The notes below the pieces were generated by a model. That model did not search any database. It saw only the letters and a list, made by a program, of their open reading frames with translations, and had not been told where the DNA came from. Positions 12,566-24,632 of a stretch of 64,000 bases of DNA are shown here, piece by piece. The stretch spans positions 34,744,612 through 34,808,611 of the forward strand of contig OY829649.1 of assembly GCA_963691815.1 (NCBI GenBank), in the 5' to 3' direction. Positions within the stretch are counted from its first letter, which is position 1. Each line of letters starts with the position of its first letter. Origin of the DNA: Echiichthys vipera. Taxonomy: Eukaryota; Chordata; Actinopteri; Perciformes; Trachinidae. A program made the position numbers and the translations under genes.

Positions 12566-13005
12566 GACACCACTTATCTCCAATTTACAATGCCGCCCTT
12601 TCATCCCTTCCCAGGAGATTCAACAATCTAACCTCAAAGGACAACTGTTCACACATGGCCCGGGTGACCCCAACGACTGTCGTTCAGACTCAATAGAGCA
12701 CTAACGAAGTCGAAACCAACTGCCCACCAACGACTGTCACTCTAACGACGGGCGTGGGCACTTGGAGCACAAAGGGTGTCAGTGACATCATCGGCCTTGT
12801 GAGAGGTTAAATACCTGGATCTCCACACCAGTTAGTTGGACCAGTCCCAGCCTGGTCCTGGTCCTGGTCAGATGCGTACATGAACTGATGAAGCCTCTTG
12901 GATGAGAGGTGAAACGTCTTCCTAGACAAACAACCAGTCCAGTTGTTTTTGACTGAAATTGCTTTGAGGATAACGACGACCTGGACGAATGAGAACATTC
13001 ACAGG
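11616..13005 (+). mobile_element. 5'-truncated Penelope-like retroelement with target-site duplication
   Basis: The 13-bp sequence CCCGAATAATAAT occurs at 11603-11615 and again at 13006-13018, flanking the element as a target-site duplication. The body starts inside the reverse transcriptase ORF, runs through the endonuclease domain, and ends with about 440 bp of 3' sequence including the family's recurring GATGAGAGGTGAAACGTCTT motif (near 12900). The same 3' sequence recurs at 60.6-60.9 kb. Truncation at the 5' end is typical of target-primed insertion. Confidence 0.88.
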
Positions 13006-13018
13006 CCCGAATAATAAT

Positions 13019-13520
13019 ATTTCTTATCAGTATGGTCTTAATGGTTCAGAGAGGAACAAGTACAGGAAGTTTTCTTTGTCCATGTCCAAGTAAAGTTCCT
13101 GCGTCGGGCTTATCAACAACTGAACAAAACAAAATAAAGTACCAGGGCAGGAGCCGGGGTCAGAGGGGGGGAAAAAAACGCAGTAATTCTGGCACAAGAG
13201 AGAGGACACAAGTCGTTAAAGCCAAGATGAGGTCAGAGCTGGGATAGAATCCACATCAGTGAAATGTCAAAACTTAAAGAATCAGGACAGGAAGTGGAGG
13301 AAAGTGTAAACACAGAGGGGTCATGGGTTTGGTTGGATCTGAAACTCGTCGTTTAAGGAGCAACAACAGTTAAAGTAGCATTAATTCATCGTTTTGATCG
13401 CAGTTATTCTGTTAGTTGGTTGCATCGTGCCCATATTAAAATTTGAAACCAAAATGATTAGGATCAAATGTAAAATGTAACAAAAACATACCTTTGTTCA
13501 GACGTTCAGATGTGAAAAGC
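13019..13520. other. Spacer without recognised features
   Basis: No ORF or repeat is supported. The left boundary is the target duplication of the Penelope-like element. Confidence 0.45.
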
Positions 13521-13524
13521 CTCT

Positions 13525-13930
13525 GGAAGGACACTGCAGTCTAGGGGGTCTCAAAAGTGAAAGTACTGCAGTCTAGAGGTCTCAAAAGTGAAAGTACTGC
13601 AGTCTAGAGGTCTCAAAAGTGAAAGTACTGCAGTCTAGAGGGTCTCAGAAGTGAAAGTACTGCAGTCTAGAGGTCTCAAAAGTGAAAGTACTGCGGTCTA
13701 AAGGTCTCAAAAGTGAAAGTACTGCGGTCTAGAGGTCTCAAAAGTGAAAGTACTGCAGTCTAGAGGGTCTCAGAAGTGAAAGTACTGCAGTCTAGAGGGT
13801 CTCAGAAGTGAAAGTACTGCAGTCTAGAGGGTCTCAGAAGTGAAAGTACTGCGGTCTAGAGGTCTCAAAGGTGAAAGTACTGCAGTCTAGAGGTCTCAGA
13901 AGTGAAAGTACTGCAGCCTAGAGGTCTCAG
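13525..13930. repeat. 31-bp minisatellite
   Basis: About 13 tandem units of a 31-bp sequence built around CTGCAGTCTAGAGGTCTC and AAAAGTGAAAGTA. Units vary by single substitutions and by one extra G. Confidence 0.9.
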
Positions 13931-14640
13931 ATGTAAAAGGTTTCAGTGTTAATAAGTTAAAAGTGAAAGTATCAGCCTCCTCCACTGTGTTTTCTTTACA
14001 GTAAATAATTCCTTTTGTATTTTGTCATTTGGTGGCGATGCATCAGATTAGCTAACCTGATACTCTTGAGTGTTTCTGGTCCCTTCTATTGCTGTAAACC
14101 TGAAACTGAAAGCACAGATTAAAGTCGACACAGAAAGCGACTTTGAGTCCTAGAAAAGCACTAAATAAATATAAAGTATTAATATCACAGGGTTCGTACA
14201 GGTGATGTTGTGTTTTCAAGGTTTGAAAAGTGCTTGAAATTAACAAATAAAGCAACAAATTGCTATAGACGAGGACTTTAATTTTATTTCTCAACCTTCT
14301 GTTATTACAAAACACAATTTTTGTTGTTTATAGCATAAAACCATCTCTTTTAACATGATAAAAAAAGTGAAATAACAATTTTGAATATGTATGCATTTGT
14401 AGAAATATGTAATTACGGCAGCTGTAAGGTGCAGGAAAGCTTGAATTTGACTTTGGGAAAGTGTACGAACCCTGTTGTTGTTATTAATATTATTATTATG
14501 GAACATTTTCATTTTAGAAATCTGAGCATTTAGTTCGTCTGTGTGAGTTTTTGTCTGCAGTGTCTTTAGTAACAAAGCTCAGTTATGAAATGACAGTAAT
14601 AATCCGATAGAGGGACGTTGAGACTCTAAAAGTTGAAAGA
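13931..14640. other. AT-rich spacer
   Basis: AT-rich non-coding sequence with short TTATTA runs. No exon or element recognised. Confidence 0.45.
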
Positions 14641-14646
14641 ACTTAC

Positions 14647-14780
14647 CTCACGCACCCGTCTGTTACTGGACAAGAAGACAAAACTCCTGGATGAGCAGCG
14701 TCTCGTCTGTGAAGTGGACGGGAACAGGCAGCAGCAGGGAGTGGCGTTAAAAAGCTGCGGGAAATACAGGAAATCACAGA
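14647..14780 (-). other. Possible 5' UTR exon of the small secreted peptide gene
   Basis: A GTAAGT donor on the minus strand at 14646-14641 follows a GC-balanced stretch lacking an ATG. It would splice to the TTTTGCAG acceptor at 10873. If correct, the Penelope-like element and the 31-bp minisatellite lie in this 3.8-kb intron. The exon's left limit is a guess. Confidence 0.3.
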
Positions 14781-15253
14781 AACAACTTCTGTTAGATCCG
14801 ATTCTGCTTCATCAAAAGGTCATCAGACCCACATACCAGTTTGTGCGTGAGACTGGGGGCAATCATAACATCTCCATTTGTACGAAAAGACACTGTGATG
14901 ATCGCTCTCTGCGTGCCAAAGGACAAACTGATGCATTTCTGCCAAATGTATGAGGTATAAAAGTGCTTTTCTACAGTACTTCCCTCAAACCATCTAAACC
15001 AACCCAAACATTTTCATCTTGGGAACCAAAAGAAAAACGTGACGTCTCCCCCGGGACCCCAACTTATAAAAACACATCATGAACTGCAAAGACACCTGCA
15101 TTCATACACTACTGACACTCCTGATCAGTGGAGTGCAGCAAAGAGGATTTTATCTAACCTGAGCACGCCGGCGTATCGAGAAAGACCGCTCTTCTGTTTT
15201 AATTAAGAAAACGTGTTCACGTATCAGAGCATTGTTGCAACCCAATAAAAACT
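14781..15253. other. Spacer without recognised features
   Basis: No supported gene or repeat on either strand. A TATAAAAG string at 14955 has no gene to serve that I can see. Confidence 0.4.
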
Positions 15254-15931
15254 CTCGTCTCATCTTCAACCTCTGATCCTGGATCAGGTCTCAGGGGCAG
15301 CAGCTCCAGCAGGGACCCCAAACTTCCCTTTCCCGGGCCACATTAACCAGCTCTAACTGGGGGATCCTGAGGCGTTCCCAGGCCAGTGTGGAGATCTAAT
15401 CTCTCCACCTGGTCCTGGGTCTTCCCCGAGGCCTCCTCCCAGCTGGACGTGCCTGGAACACCTCCCTAGGGAGGCGCCCAGGGTTCATCCTTACCAGATG
15501 ATCCTGAACCACCTCAACTGGCTCCTTTCAACGCAAAGGAGCAGCGGCTCTACTCCGAGTTCCTCACGGATGCTGAACTTCTCCCCCTCTCTCTAAGGGA
15601 GACTCCAGACCCCCTCCTGAGGAAACACATTTCACACGCTTGAACCTGGACCTGGTTCTTTGGGTCCTGACCTGGACCTGGTTCTTTGGGTCCTGACCTG
15701 GACCTGGTTCTTTGGGTCCTGACCCAGCTTTCATGACCACAGGTGAGGGTAGGAACCAGGACTGAGGGTAGATCCAGAGCTTTGCCTTCCTCAGCTCTCT
15801 TTTCATCACAACGGTGCGGTAGAGCGACTGAAGCGCCGCCCCCGCTGCTCCGATTCTCCGGCCAAACTCACGCTCCATCGTCCCCTCACTCGTGAACAAG
15901 ATCCTGAGGTACTTGAAGTCCTTGGACAAAT
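15254..15931 (-). mobile_element. APE-type LINE 3' fragment, copy 1
   Basis: Minus-strand 3' end of a non-LTR retrotransposon with seven copies in the window. The reading frame at 15564-15929 has the post-catalytic RT segment (FKYLRILFTSEG, then a MEREF and RRIGAA stretch). Beyond it lies the C-terminal region that in intact copies encodes an Arg-rich RPRGRPRTRWRD-type motif. A 26-bp sequence (GACCTGGACCTGGTTCTTTG plus GGTCCT) is tandemly repeated about three times at 15646-15725. The clade (RTE- or L2-like) was not resolved. Confidence 0.8.
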
Positions 15932-16930
15932 ATATAATTGACTGAACACAGATAAACGTTACCTACATCAAAAAGTGTATCCAAATAGCTCAAGATCATT
16001 TGGATATGTGTTTTCAACAAGCCCTCACCACAGAGAGCTCCGTCAGCGTCAGTTCTCTGAGTGTCCACTAGGGGCAGGTTTCATAACAGAGCAGTTTCTC
16101 ATTGAGCCCCATGTTAAACAGGCCGTTTACACAGCATCATTAAACCTGTTAAAGGACAAAAGAACATTCTAGTCTGTGTGTTTAGCTCAGATCTCCATGA
16201 CAACACTGAGGGGGAGGGGCTAGTTTTTATTTTATTGGAGGTTAAAGTGTATGAATAATTAGGGGCGTGGTCTCTTGAGTGACAGCTAGCCTCTGGCCCT
16301 CACTTCTCCTCGGAGGTAAACGTCAGCCAGATGGACGTACGCCCCTCCCCCCAACGTCACATACATGCACTTTTTTGGTCAGAGGAAATGAGGCGGAGTC
16401 AAAGTCTGACAAGATGGAGACTCCTGTAGGCGAGGACGACTGGATCAATTTGGATAACGGAGCTGACGGAGACGCTACGTCTGTTTTTTATACAGTCTGT
16501 GGTAATGACTTTAAAACCAAAAATTGAGGGTGACCAGATGAGAATGGTTGAAATCCAGGACAGGGTTGGAGTTGGTGTGGGCGTGGCCTCCAGTGCATTA
16601 CATTCAGTGTCAACAAACAGTAGCAGGAAAACTCTTGAGAGTCCGATCTCATGAAGTCTGTCATCAGGACGGAGAAACAACGACTGTCTTGTATGTAACA
16701 GCGCGGCGTCGGTTTCTGTGCCAAATGGCAAATTCTTTACTGCATATTTTGCAAAAAGCTTTGTGTTTTGTAAGACAGCAGTGGTCCGTGGGTATGTCCC
16801 AACACCACTCATCCCGCACGTTTTTTACTTTCTGGCTGGATGTTTCCCAGATCCGGAGACACCGGGCTCCATGTCAATGATGGAGGATTGAATTTCACTC
16901 CGTAGATGTTTTCATGCAGGAGCAACAGCT
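15932..16930. other. Spacer; no gene supported
   Basis: Short ORFs on both strands have no recognisable domain. Possible old repeat sequence near 16290-16500 could not be classified. Confidence 0.4.
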
Positions 16931-16964
16931 ATCTGTTGTTTATGAACAGTTATACGCAGCGCTT

Positions 16965-17415
16965 TTGAAAGTGTTAATTCAACACTTTCAGAGTTTCTGC
17001 ATCCGTCGACTCTAGATGGAGTTAAAACAACACTTTTGAAAGTGTTAAACAGTTTGAACACTGTGACACAGTTGGAACATCCCTCTCAATGGTTGAAATA
17101 TAACACACATCAGTGTTGAATTGACCTAACAGGGTCCTGGAGAGCCACTGTCCTGCATGTTTTAGGTTTCTCCCTACCCGAACACACCTGAGTCTAACAC
17201 ACCTGAGTCTAACAATAATCAACCTGTGACGAGCTTCAGCTGCTTAATAACGAGCAGAGCATTAGAGTCAGGTGTGTTGGAGCAGAGAGAAACCTAAAAC
17301 ATGCAGGACAGTGGCTCTGCAGGACTGGAGTTGCCCCCCCCTGACCTAACACTAGTGTGAGGTGTCAAAGTTTAACTCCATCAGTGTGTTTCTTTAACAC
17401 TGAATAAGGTTCAAA
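16965..17415. repeat. Unclassified repeat rich in AGTGTTAA/TTAACACT motifs
   Basis: Several inverted AGTGTT/AACACT motifs occur on both sides of the hAT MITE nested at 17132-17343, as if an older inverted-repeat element had been split by it. The boundaries are approximate and the family is not identified. Confidence 0.35.
17132..17343. mobile_element. hAT-type MITE with 8-bp target duplication
   Basis: Long inverted repeats: left arm from 17132 with GAGAGCCACTGTCCTGCATG, right arm up to 17343 with its reverse complement and the canonical terminal CCCTG. The arms pair over about 45 bp including TTTTAGGTTTCTC. ACCTAACA at 17124-17131 and 17344-17351 is an 8-bp target duplication, as expected for hAT. 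The extreme left terminus is eroded. Confidence 0.85.
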
Positions 17416-17483
17416 CTACATTCACACAGTGGAGAGTTTTCTATAGAACTCAACAAAGAAATCTTTCATAGTTGATTCCAGTC

Positions 17484-17856
17484 ATGACCCAAAGAACCAG
17501 GTCCAGGTCCAAGCGTGTGAACTGTGTTTCCTCAGGAGGGGGTCTGGAGTCTCCCTTAGAGAGAGGGGGAGAAGTTCAGCATCCGTGAGGAACTCGGAGT
17601 AGAGCCGCTGCTCCTTTGTGTTGAAAGGAGCCAGTTGAGGTGGTTCAGGATCATCTGGTAAGGATGAACCCTGGGCGCCTCCCTAGGGAGGTGTTCCAGG
17701 CACGTCCAGCTGGGAGGAGGCCTCGGGGAAGACCCAGGACCAGGTGGAGAGATTAGATCTCCACACTGGCCTGGGAACGCCTCAGGATGCCCCAGTTAGA
17801 GCTGGTTAATGTGGCCCGGGAAAGGGAAGTTTGGGGTCCCCTGCTGGAGCTGCTGC
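17484..17856 (+). mobile_element. APE-type LINE 3' fragment, copy 2
   Basis: Plus-strand copy of the same LINE 3' end as at 15254-15931, including the segments encoding the Arg-rich C-terminal motif (GGAGGCCTCGGGGAAGACCC) and the GTGGCCCGGGAAAGG stretch. Confidence 0.85.
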
Positions 17857-18205
17857 AAATTCCCTCAGACGACACATGATCATGATCGCTAACGGAGCAG
17901 AGGGAACAAACCTGTCGCAGCACGCCCAGAGATCAGCATCTACGACCAGATAGCAGCACTATTTTTTCGACTTTGAATCCCATAAAGCTACAAAACCTTT
18001 TTCGAAATATTTATAGTAACAAACTATACTCTTATTATATTGAGGTTTTTACTTAAAAACATGTTTATTCTGATTATCAGTGGAACATTAACCATGAAAT
18101 TTAAACGTAAATCAAACAGCAGCTTCCTCTAAAATGACGCTTTTATAAAGTTATAAATGAAGTATTTTTAAGGGTTTAATAGGAAACACAAACGCAGGTT
18201 TACAC
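17857..18205. other. Spacer downstream of mak16
   Basis: AT-rich DNA just past the mak16 polyadenylation signal. No features. Confidence 0.5.
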
Positions 18206-18428
18206 TTTATTTTTTCCATGTTCACTTCTGTTGCTGCAGAACGACGACACTGACGATATTAAAACATTTAACGTCACAGTCGAGCAGAAAAAGAGTTAAA
18301 GTCACTGTTTAAATCGGATTCCAGGTCAGATCCGTCCCGTGTGTGTGTGTCCGTTAATGAACAAACGGCGTTTACAGTCCTGTGGCGACCGCCGTGGAGG
18401 GGGCGTGTCCTCCGCAGAGGTGACATCA
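18206..18428 (-). promoter_or_regulatory. mak16: mak16 3' UTR with AATAAA signal
   Basis: The minus strand carries AATAAA at 18211-18206, about 220 nt after the stop codon of mak16. This gives a compact 3' UTR. Confidence 0.6.
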
Positions 18429-21400
18429 CTACGTGGCTCTGCTCTTGGCGGCGGGCTCCGTCTCGTATTCGATCTCCACGTACGCTCGCTTCTTCCTCAC
18501 CACCGAACCGTTTGCTGGAGATTTGCCTTTAGACTTCTTAGTCTCCGTCTCCATCTCCTCTTCCTCCTCTTCTTCTTCTTCTTCACTGGACTCCTCCTCC
18601 TCTTCGTCGTCCAGCTCTTCCTCGTCGCTGCTCGTCTTCAGTTTGTTCATGTCCTGAGAGAAGAAGGGAAATTGTTCGGATTAGAAATGTTCCAGATTTA
18701 AGTCTTTAAATCCAGATTTTGTTATTTGTTCGCAAATAAACTGAAATGAAAGAGAAAGGAAATAACATCTGAAGTCCTAAATGTGTGTTACCACGACGCT
18801 TCAGTCAGAAAGAAACAGATTTATGACGCTGCTGTGAGGAAAAAAACTATAAAATCCTGTTTTTATTCTGTATTTTTGAGCGCTCGAGTGCTAGTTTGCC
18901 AGGAAATGGAAGTATTTCAGGGCGCCCTCCCACTGTGCCTCCGTCCCGTGCCCCGTGCCCCGTGCTTTAGGGTCCTTGTCCCCCCTCCAGGCCTGTTTGT
19001 ACTCACACTACCTGGGCCTCGGAGAATGCTTCTTGCTGCCTATACGTCATCACGCCGTAACACGTCACACGCATTGATGACGTCATGGCGATGCGTGGCT
19101 TTGTTTCCAGATCTTTCCGTAGACCTCGGAGTTTTTGTGCGTCTTGTCGACTGTTTTTGAATCTTTTCATCGACCAAATCTGCAGTAAACACTCCACCTC
19201 CGCATCACACCAACGTGAACCTTTCACCGCCATTGTTTGAAATGTCCGCGCATGGTCCCTCCTTCTTTTTTCTACGTCCCAACAGGCGCACAGGAAATGA
19301 CCTCAGAACCGCCGTAGGCCTCGTGCTCGTACACGTGCGCACGCTCGTGCTCGTACACGTGCAAACGTGCTTTACTAAAGCCCACCTCTCCTAGACGTGG
19401 TACGGTTGCGCTCACACTGGTCAAAGGAACCAGACTTTAGCCGTGACACGTGCTGGGGCACGGCACGGAGGCACAGTGTGAGTGCTCCCTAAATATTAAA
19501 ATAACTAAAAACACCCATTTCTAGTATTAACACATATTTTTACAGAACATATAATGCAGAAATGATGCCATAGATGTTTTATTGTCATTATTTATTGACA
19601 TTATCAGCAGTTGAACATGTTGATATCGAAGTGTCAGAGTTTAAAGGGTTAAAGTCTGACAGGAAGTCGAACCTGATGCCGTTTTAGGATTTGTGTTATC
19701 TTTACCTGATTTGATCATTTTGTTTACTATTGTTTGTGTTTCACTGTTTCTAACAAACGTACTTGAGTCCTCAGCGCTCAGAAAGGCGCCTCTAAATAAA
19801 ACGTATTATTATTATTAAAGTTTAAACTCCACTCACCTCAAAGTCGCTCAGGTCGCTCTCCTCCACCTCTTCTTCTGCTACAAACTCGCTCTTCCCGACG
19901 TCCTGAGCACAGAAACAGAAACAGGGACGTGAGACACTGACTGTGCGTAGAAACGCAAACACGCTGATGAAAGAGCTCTTCCTCACCTCATCATCCTCCT
20001 CCTCTTCTCCTTCCTCCTCCTCCTCAGACTCGCTCTCTGCGTCCTGCTGCTCCAGAGCTCGGTCGAAGGCGTGGACGGGGAAGTTGTAGATGTCTCCGTA
20101 CTGAAAACACACGTTTAAAACTTTATAATGAACTCATTTTTAAGCGAGAGCACGTTTTCGGCCCCAGGTGTTGAAGTTTGCGTCGTACCGTTCCCTGTTT
20201 GAGTCGCTCCAGGAGCTCCTTCTCGATGGCGTTGTCCAGCTGAGCAGCGATCAGCGCTTTCTCCTGCGAACACAACAAACTCAGCAGCTTAACACAGGGA
20301 AGGTTTCCATGACGACAGCTGAGGAGTTTAAGGACGACGCGATGATCTCATCTCCAACCGCTTACGAACGACCGAGTCAGTGATTGGAGACTTTTGGACT
20401 CTGACGCTGAATCACTCGACAGACGTCGTCACAAACAGCTCAGTAAAAACGCGTTTCCACTCCTCCTTAAACTGAACTCCTGTAATTTTTATGTTTTGTG
20501 CGAACGACAAACTAAATATCTGGGTGTTGAAGCCTCACCTCTTTCCTCTTCTCTCTCCTCTCCACTTTCCTGCTGAGAGGAACCAACTTCCTCCTGAAAA
20601 CACCAGAAAAAGTGGATTAAACTTCAGCTTCAGCGGAGAAATGATGCAGAACCATCAGAGCTGCTGTCGCGTTGGACCAGACACTCAGACCCTCAGACAC
20701 CCAGACACCCAGACCCTCAGACACCCAGACTCTCAGACACCCAGACACTCAGACTCTCAGACACCCAGACACCCAGACCCTCAGACACCCAGACACCCAG
20801 ACCCTCAGACACCCAGACACCCAGACACCCAGACCCTCAGACTCTCAGACCCTCAGACACCCAGACCCTCAGACACCCAGACACTCAGACACTCAGACTC
20901 TCAGACACTCAGACTCTCAGACACCCAGACCCTCAGACTCTCAGACACCCAGACACCCAGACACTCAGACCCTCAGACTCTCAGACACCCAGACTCTCAG
21001 ACACCCAGACACTCAGACCCTCAGACTCTTAGACAACTTATAAAATGACAGAAAATATCAAATGTGTATTTAATAACAATAAATAGATCTTTAAACATCA
21101 ATAATAACAAAAATAACAGACACTGTAACTGAACATTTTCAGGAAATCTGATTTGAATTCATAAAAGTCAAGTTTAAACTCACACAGAAAGAAGCTTTAA
21201 ACGTCTTTAAGTGTTTTGTTTTGTGGTTAAACAGAAACTTTCAGTTTAATATGATAGAAAACAGAGAAAAGCAGGAATCAAAATAGAATTTTCTGACATT
21301 TCTGCATGAAAAAATAACAGATTATCAACAATTCACGGGCCGACGGTACTCACTGTCTCTTGAGGACCAGTTTGCGCATGCGGATGAGGTACTGCGTGAT

Positions 21401-24400
21401 TTTGGTGAAGCGTTGTTTACATTTGTGTCGGAGGAATCGAGGCCAGTAGATCAGATTCTCATCGATCTGTTCCAGAGCTTTCTCGTAGTTTTTACTGAGC
21501 TTCACCTGAAAACACACAAATATAATAAATAACGGTTAAAGATCTTTCAATACAACTCTGTCAACATCGCATTTTGTCACCAACAAAATGACTAAAAATA
21601 GATGCAAAACCACCACAAAAAGATGCTTAATGTCTAAAAATAGATGCAAAACCACCACAAAAAGATGCTTAATGTCTAAAAATAGATGCAAAACCACCAC
21701 AAAAAGATGCAAAATGACTAAAAATAGATGCAAAACCACCACAAAAAGATGCAAAATGGCTAAAAATAGATGCAAAACCACCACAAAAAGATGCAAAATG
21801 GCTAGAAATAGATGCAAAACCAGCACAAAAAGATGCAAAATGACTAAAAATAGATGCAAAACCACCACAAAAAGATGCAAAATGGCTAAAAATAGATGCA
21901 AAACCACCACAAAAAGATGCTTAATGTCTAAAAATAGATGCAAAACCACCACAAAAAGATGCTTAATGTCTAAAAATAGATGCAAAACCACCACAAAAAG
22001 ATGCAAAATGACTAAAAATAGATGCAAAACCACCACAAAAGATGCTTAATGTCTAAAAATAGATGAAAAACCAGCACAAAAAGATGCAAAATGACTAAAA
22101 ATAGATGAAAAACCAGCACAAAAAGATGCAAAATGACTAAAAAATAGATGAAAAACCAGCACAAAAAGATGCAAGATGACTTAAATCTGGTTTGAACGTC
22201 CTGATTTATCTGTGTGTGAACCGGAGTGGTCAAAAGGACGCTAACACGCTGCATTAGCCGTGTGCTAACCCTTTATAGCTCCTCTCCTTAAACACGGATC
22301 TGAAACATAAAGGAAACTCACCTTCTCCCACATCTTGGCAGGAAAAGCTGCTCTCTCGATCACCTTCATGTAGAGGAAACACTGACCTACGAGAGGAAAC
22401 ATCGTTAATGAGTTAATCAGTCACTTCTTTGGCTACGTCTGCTCTTGTTTGCCCGATGTGCTGCTGTATGAGTCTGACGAACTCATCTGCACCTCTTTCT
22501 TTGTGCAGTTTAAATCGTGGATCTTTTTTTTTTTTGTTTGTTTTATGCACGTGGCTCCAGGACTTAAAACTCAGGGCGCCCTCCCACTGTGCCTCCGTCC
22601 CGTGCCCCAGCATGTTCCACGGCTAAAGTCTGGTTCCTTTGACCAGTGTGAGTGCAACCGTACCGCGTCTAGGAGCGGCGCGCTTGCCGTCCACGGCCCG
22701 TTTGGGAGAGGTGGGCTTTAGTAAAGCACGTTTGCACGTGTACGAGCACGAGCGTGCGCACGTGTACGAGCACGAGGCCTACGGCGGCTCTGAGGTCATT
22801 TCCTGTGCGCCTGTTGGGACGTAGAAAAAAGAAGGAGGGACCATGCGCGGACATTTCAAACAATGGCGGTGAAAGGTTCACGTTGGTGTGATGCGGAGGT
22901 GGAGTGTTTACTGCAGATTTGGTCGATGAAAAGATTCAAAAACAGTCGACAAGACGCACAAAAACTCCGAGGTCTACGGAAAGATCTGGAAACAAAGCCA
23001 CGCATCGCCATGACGTCATCAATGCGTGTGACGTGTTACGGCGTGATGACGTATAGGCAGCAAGAAGCATTCTCCGAGGCCCAGGTAGTGTGAGTACAAA
23101 CGGGCCTGGAGGGGGGACAAGGACCCTAAAGCACGGGGCACGGGACGGAGGCACAGTGGGAGAGCGCCCTAAAAGAACTCGTCCTGCTGTTGTTTCCAGT
23201 TGAACCTGCGTGTTAAAGTGCGGGTGCTTTACCTTTCTCCTCGCGGATGGTGGCGTACTGACTGTTGGACAGCGGACACGCCGAGCGGTTACACAACCCC
23301 GTGATGTTGTATTCATTACGACAGAAGTTCTGACTCTTTGTCCTGGACGACGACAGACAAACAAACAAACAAACAAACAAACACGAGATGTTTCATTAAA
23401 CCTGCAGCTGGTTTCCATCTCGTGACAAACTCCCGTTATATTCTGGAGTTTCATATTCGTGGTTATTTTCATAAAACTGTGCAGGAGATGAAACAAAAAC
23501 ACGTTTGTGGTGTAAAGAATAAAGTGAAAGTAAAAAGCAAAGTGACAGAATATTTGTTTAATTAGTGTTTACGTCTGTGTCTTTGGTCCAAACAGAGAAA
23601 TTCAACTTGATCGACTTTAAAACTGATTAACTGACTGAACGACGCCATTAAAGTAAAGAATAAAGAATAAATAAAGAATAAAGAGTAAATTAAATGAGAC
23701 TTACTTTACTTTGAAGGAGCAGAACTGTTTGTTTCCAATAATGTCCCAGATCACCTGCAAACATAATAATATATAATATATAATAACAATAATAATGTCC
23801 CAGATCACCTGCAAACATAATAAAATATAATAATAATGTCCCAGATCACCTGCAAACATAATAATAATATAAATAATGTTCAAGCTTTTGTGACTTTTTT
23901 GTTAAGTACAGAAAAATTCAGACATTAAAACACAGAAACAGAAACAAGTTCATGTAAATATTAAATTTAAAGAACAAAAGATAAAACAGGACGTGAACAA
24001 AACTCAGAAGAATTAAAACAAACAAATAAATAAACAGCAAAATAACATTTACTTGGTTTTGTGACGATTTAGTTTGACAGGATAAAGTCAGTGCTGTAGT
24101 TATAATACAGTAATAACACTAGATACATAATATGGTACAGCTTTATACACACACATATACATCTATAAATAAATAAAAAAAATATATATATGGAAAGAAA
24201 AAGGCAAATTTAAATATATACAAATAATATATATAACTATAAAGTATAGCACCTGTGATCCGTGTTGTTAAACTGTAAAGTGCTGTTTTCAGATCTTTGT
24301 CAGTTTGATTCTGAATTGAGTCTTTTTATAATGTTAAATCAGACTCATAGGATTAAATATTACATTTAAAATATGATATAATAAACTGTTCACATACAGA

Positions 24401-24535
24401 GAACCTCAGGGACACTTTGAGTCAGATATATATATAAATAAGTGTTAATAAACTGCATACATGTGTGTACAGTGCTGCCAAACACAAGCTCCCATATGAC
24501 TCTGATAAAGTGTGTGTGTTCAGGCATGTTATTAA

Positions 24536-24632
<97 letters not shown>

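Noticed and set aside
18429..18650. Stand-alone 73-residue acidic protein
   Set aside because: It is the last exon of mak16; the apparent ATG is the internal methionine of the exon.
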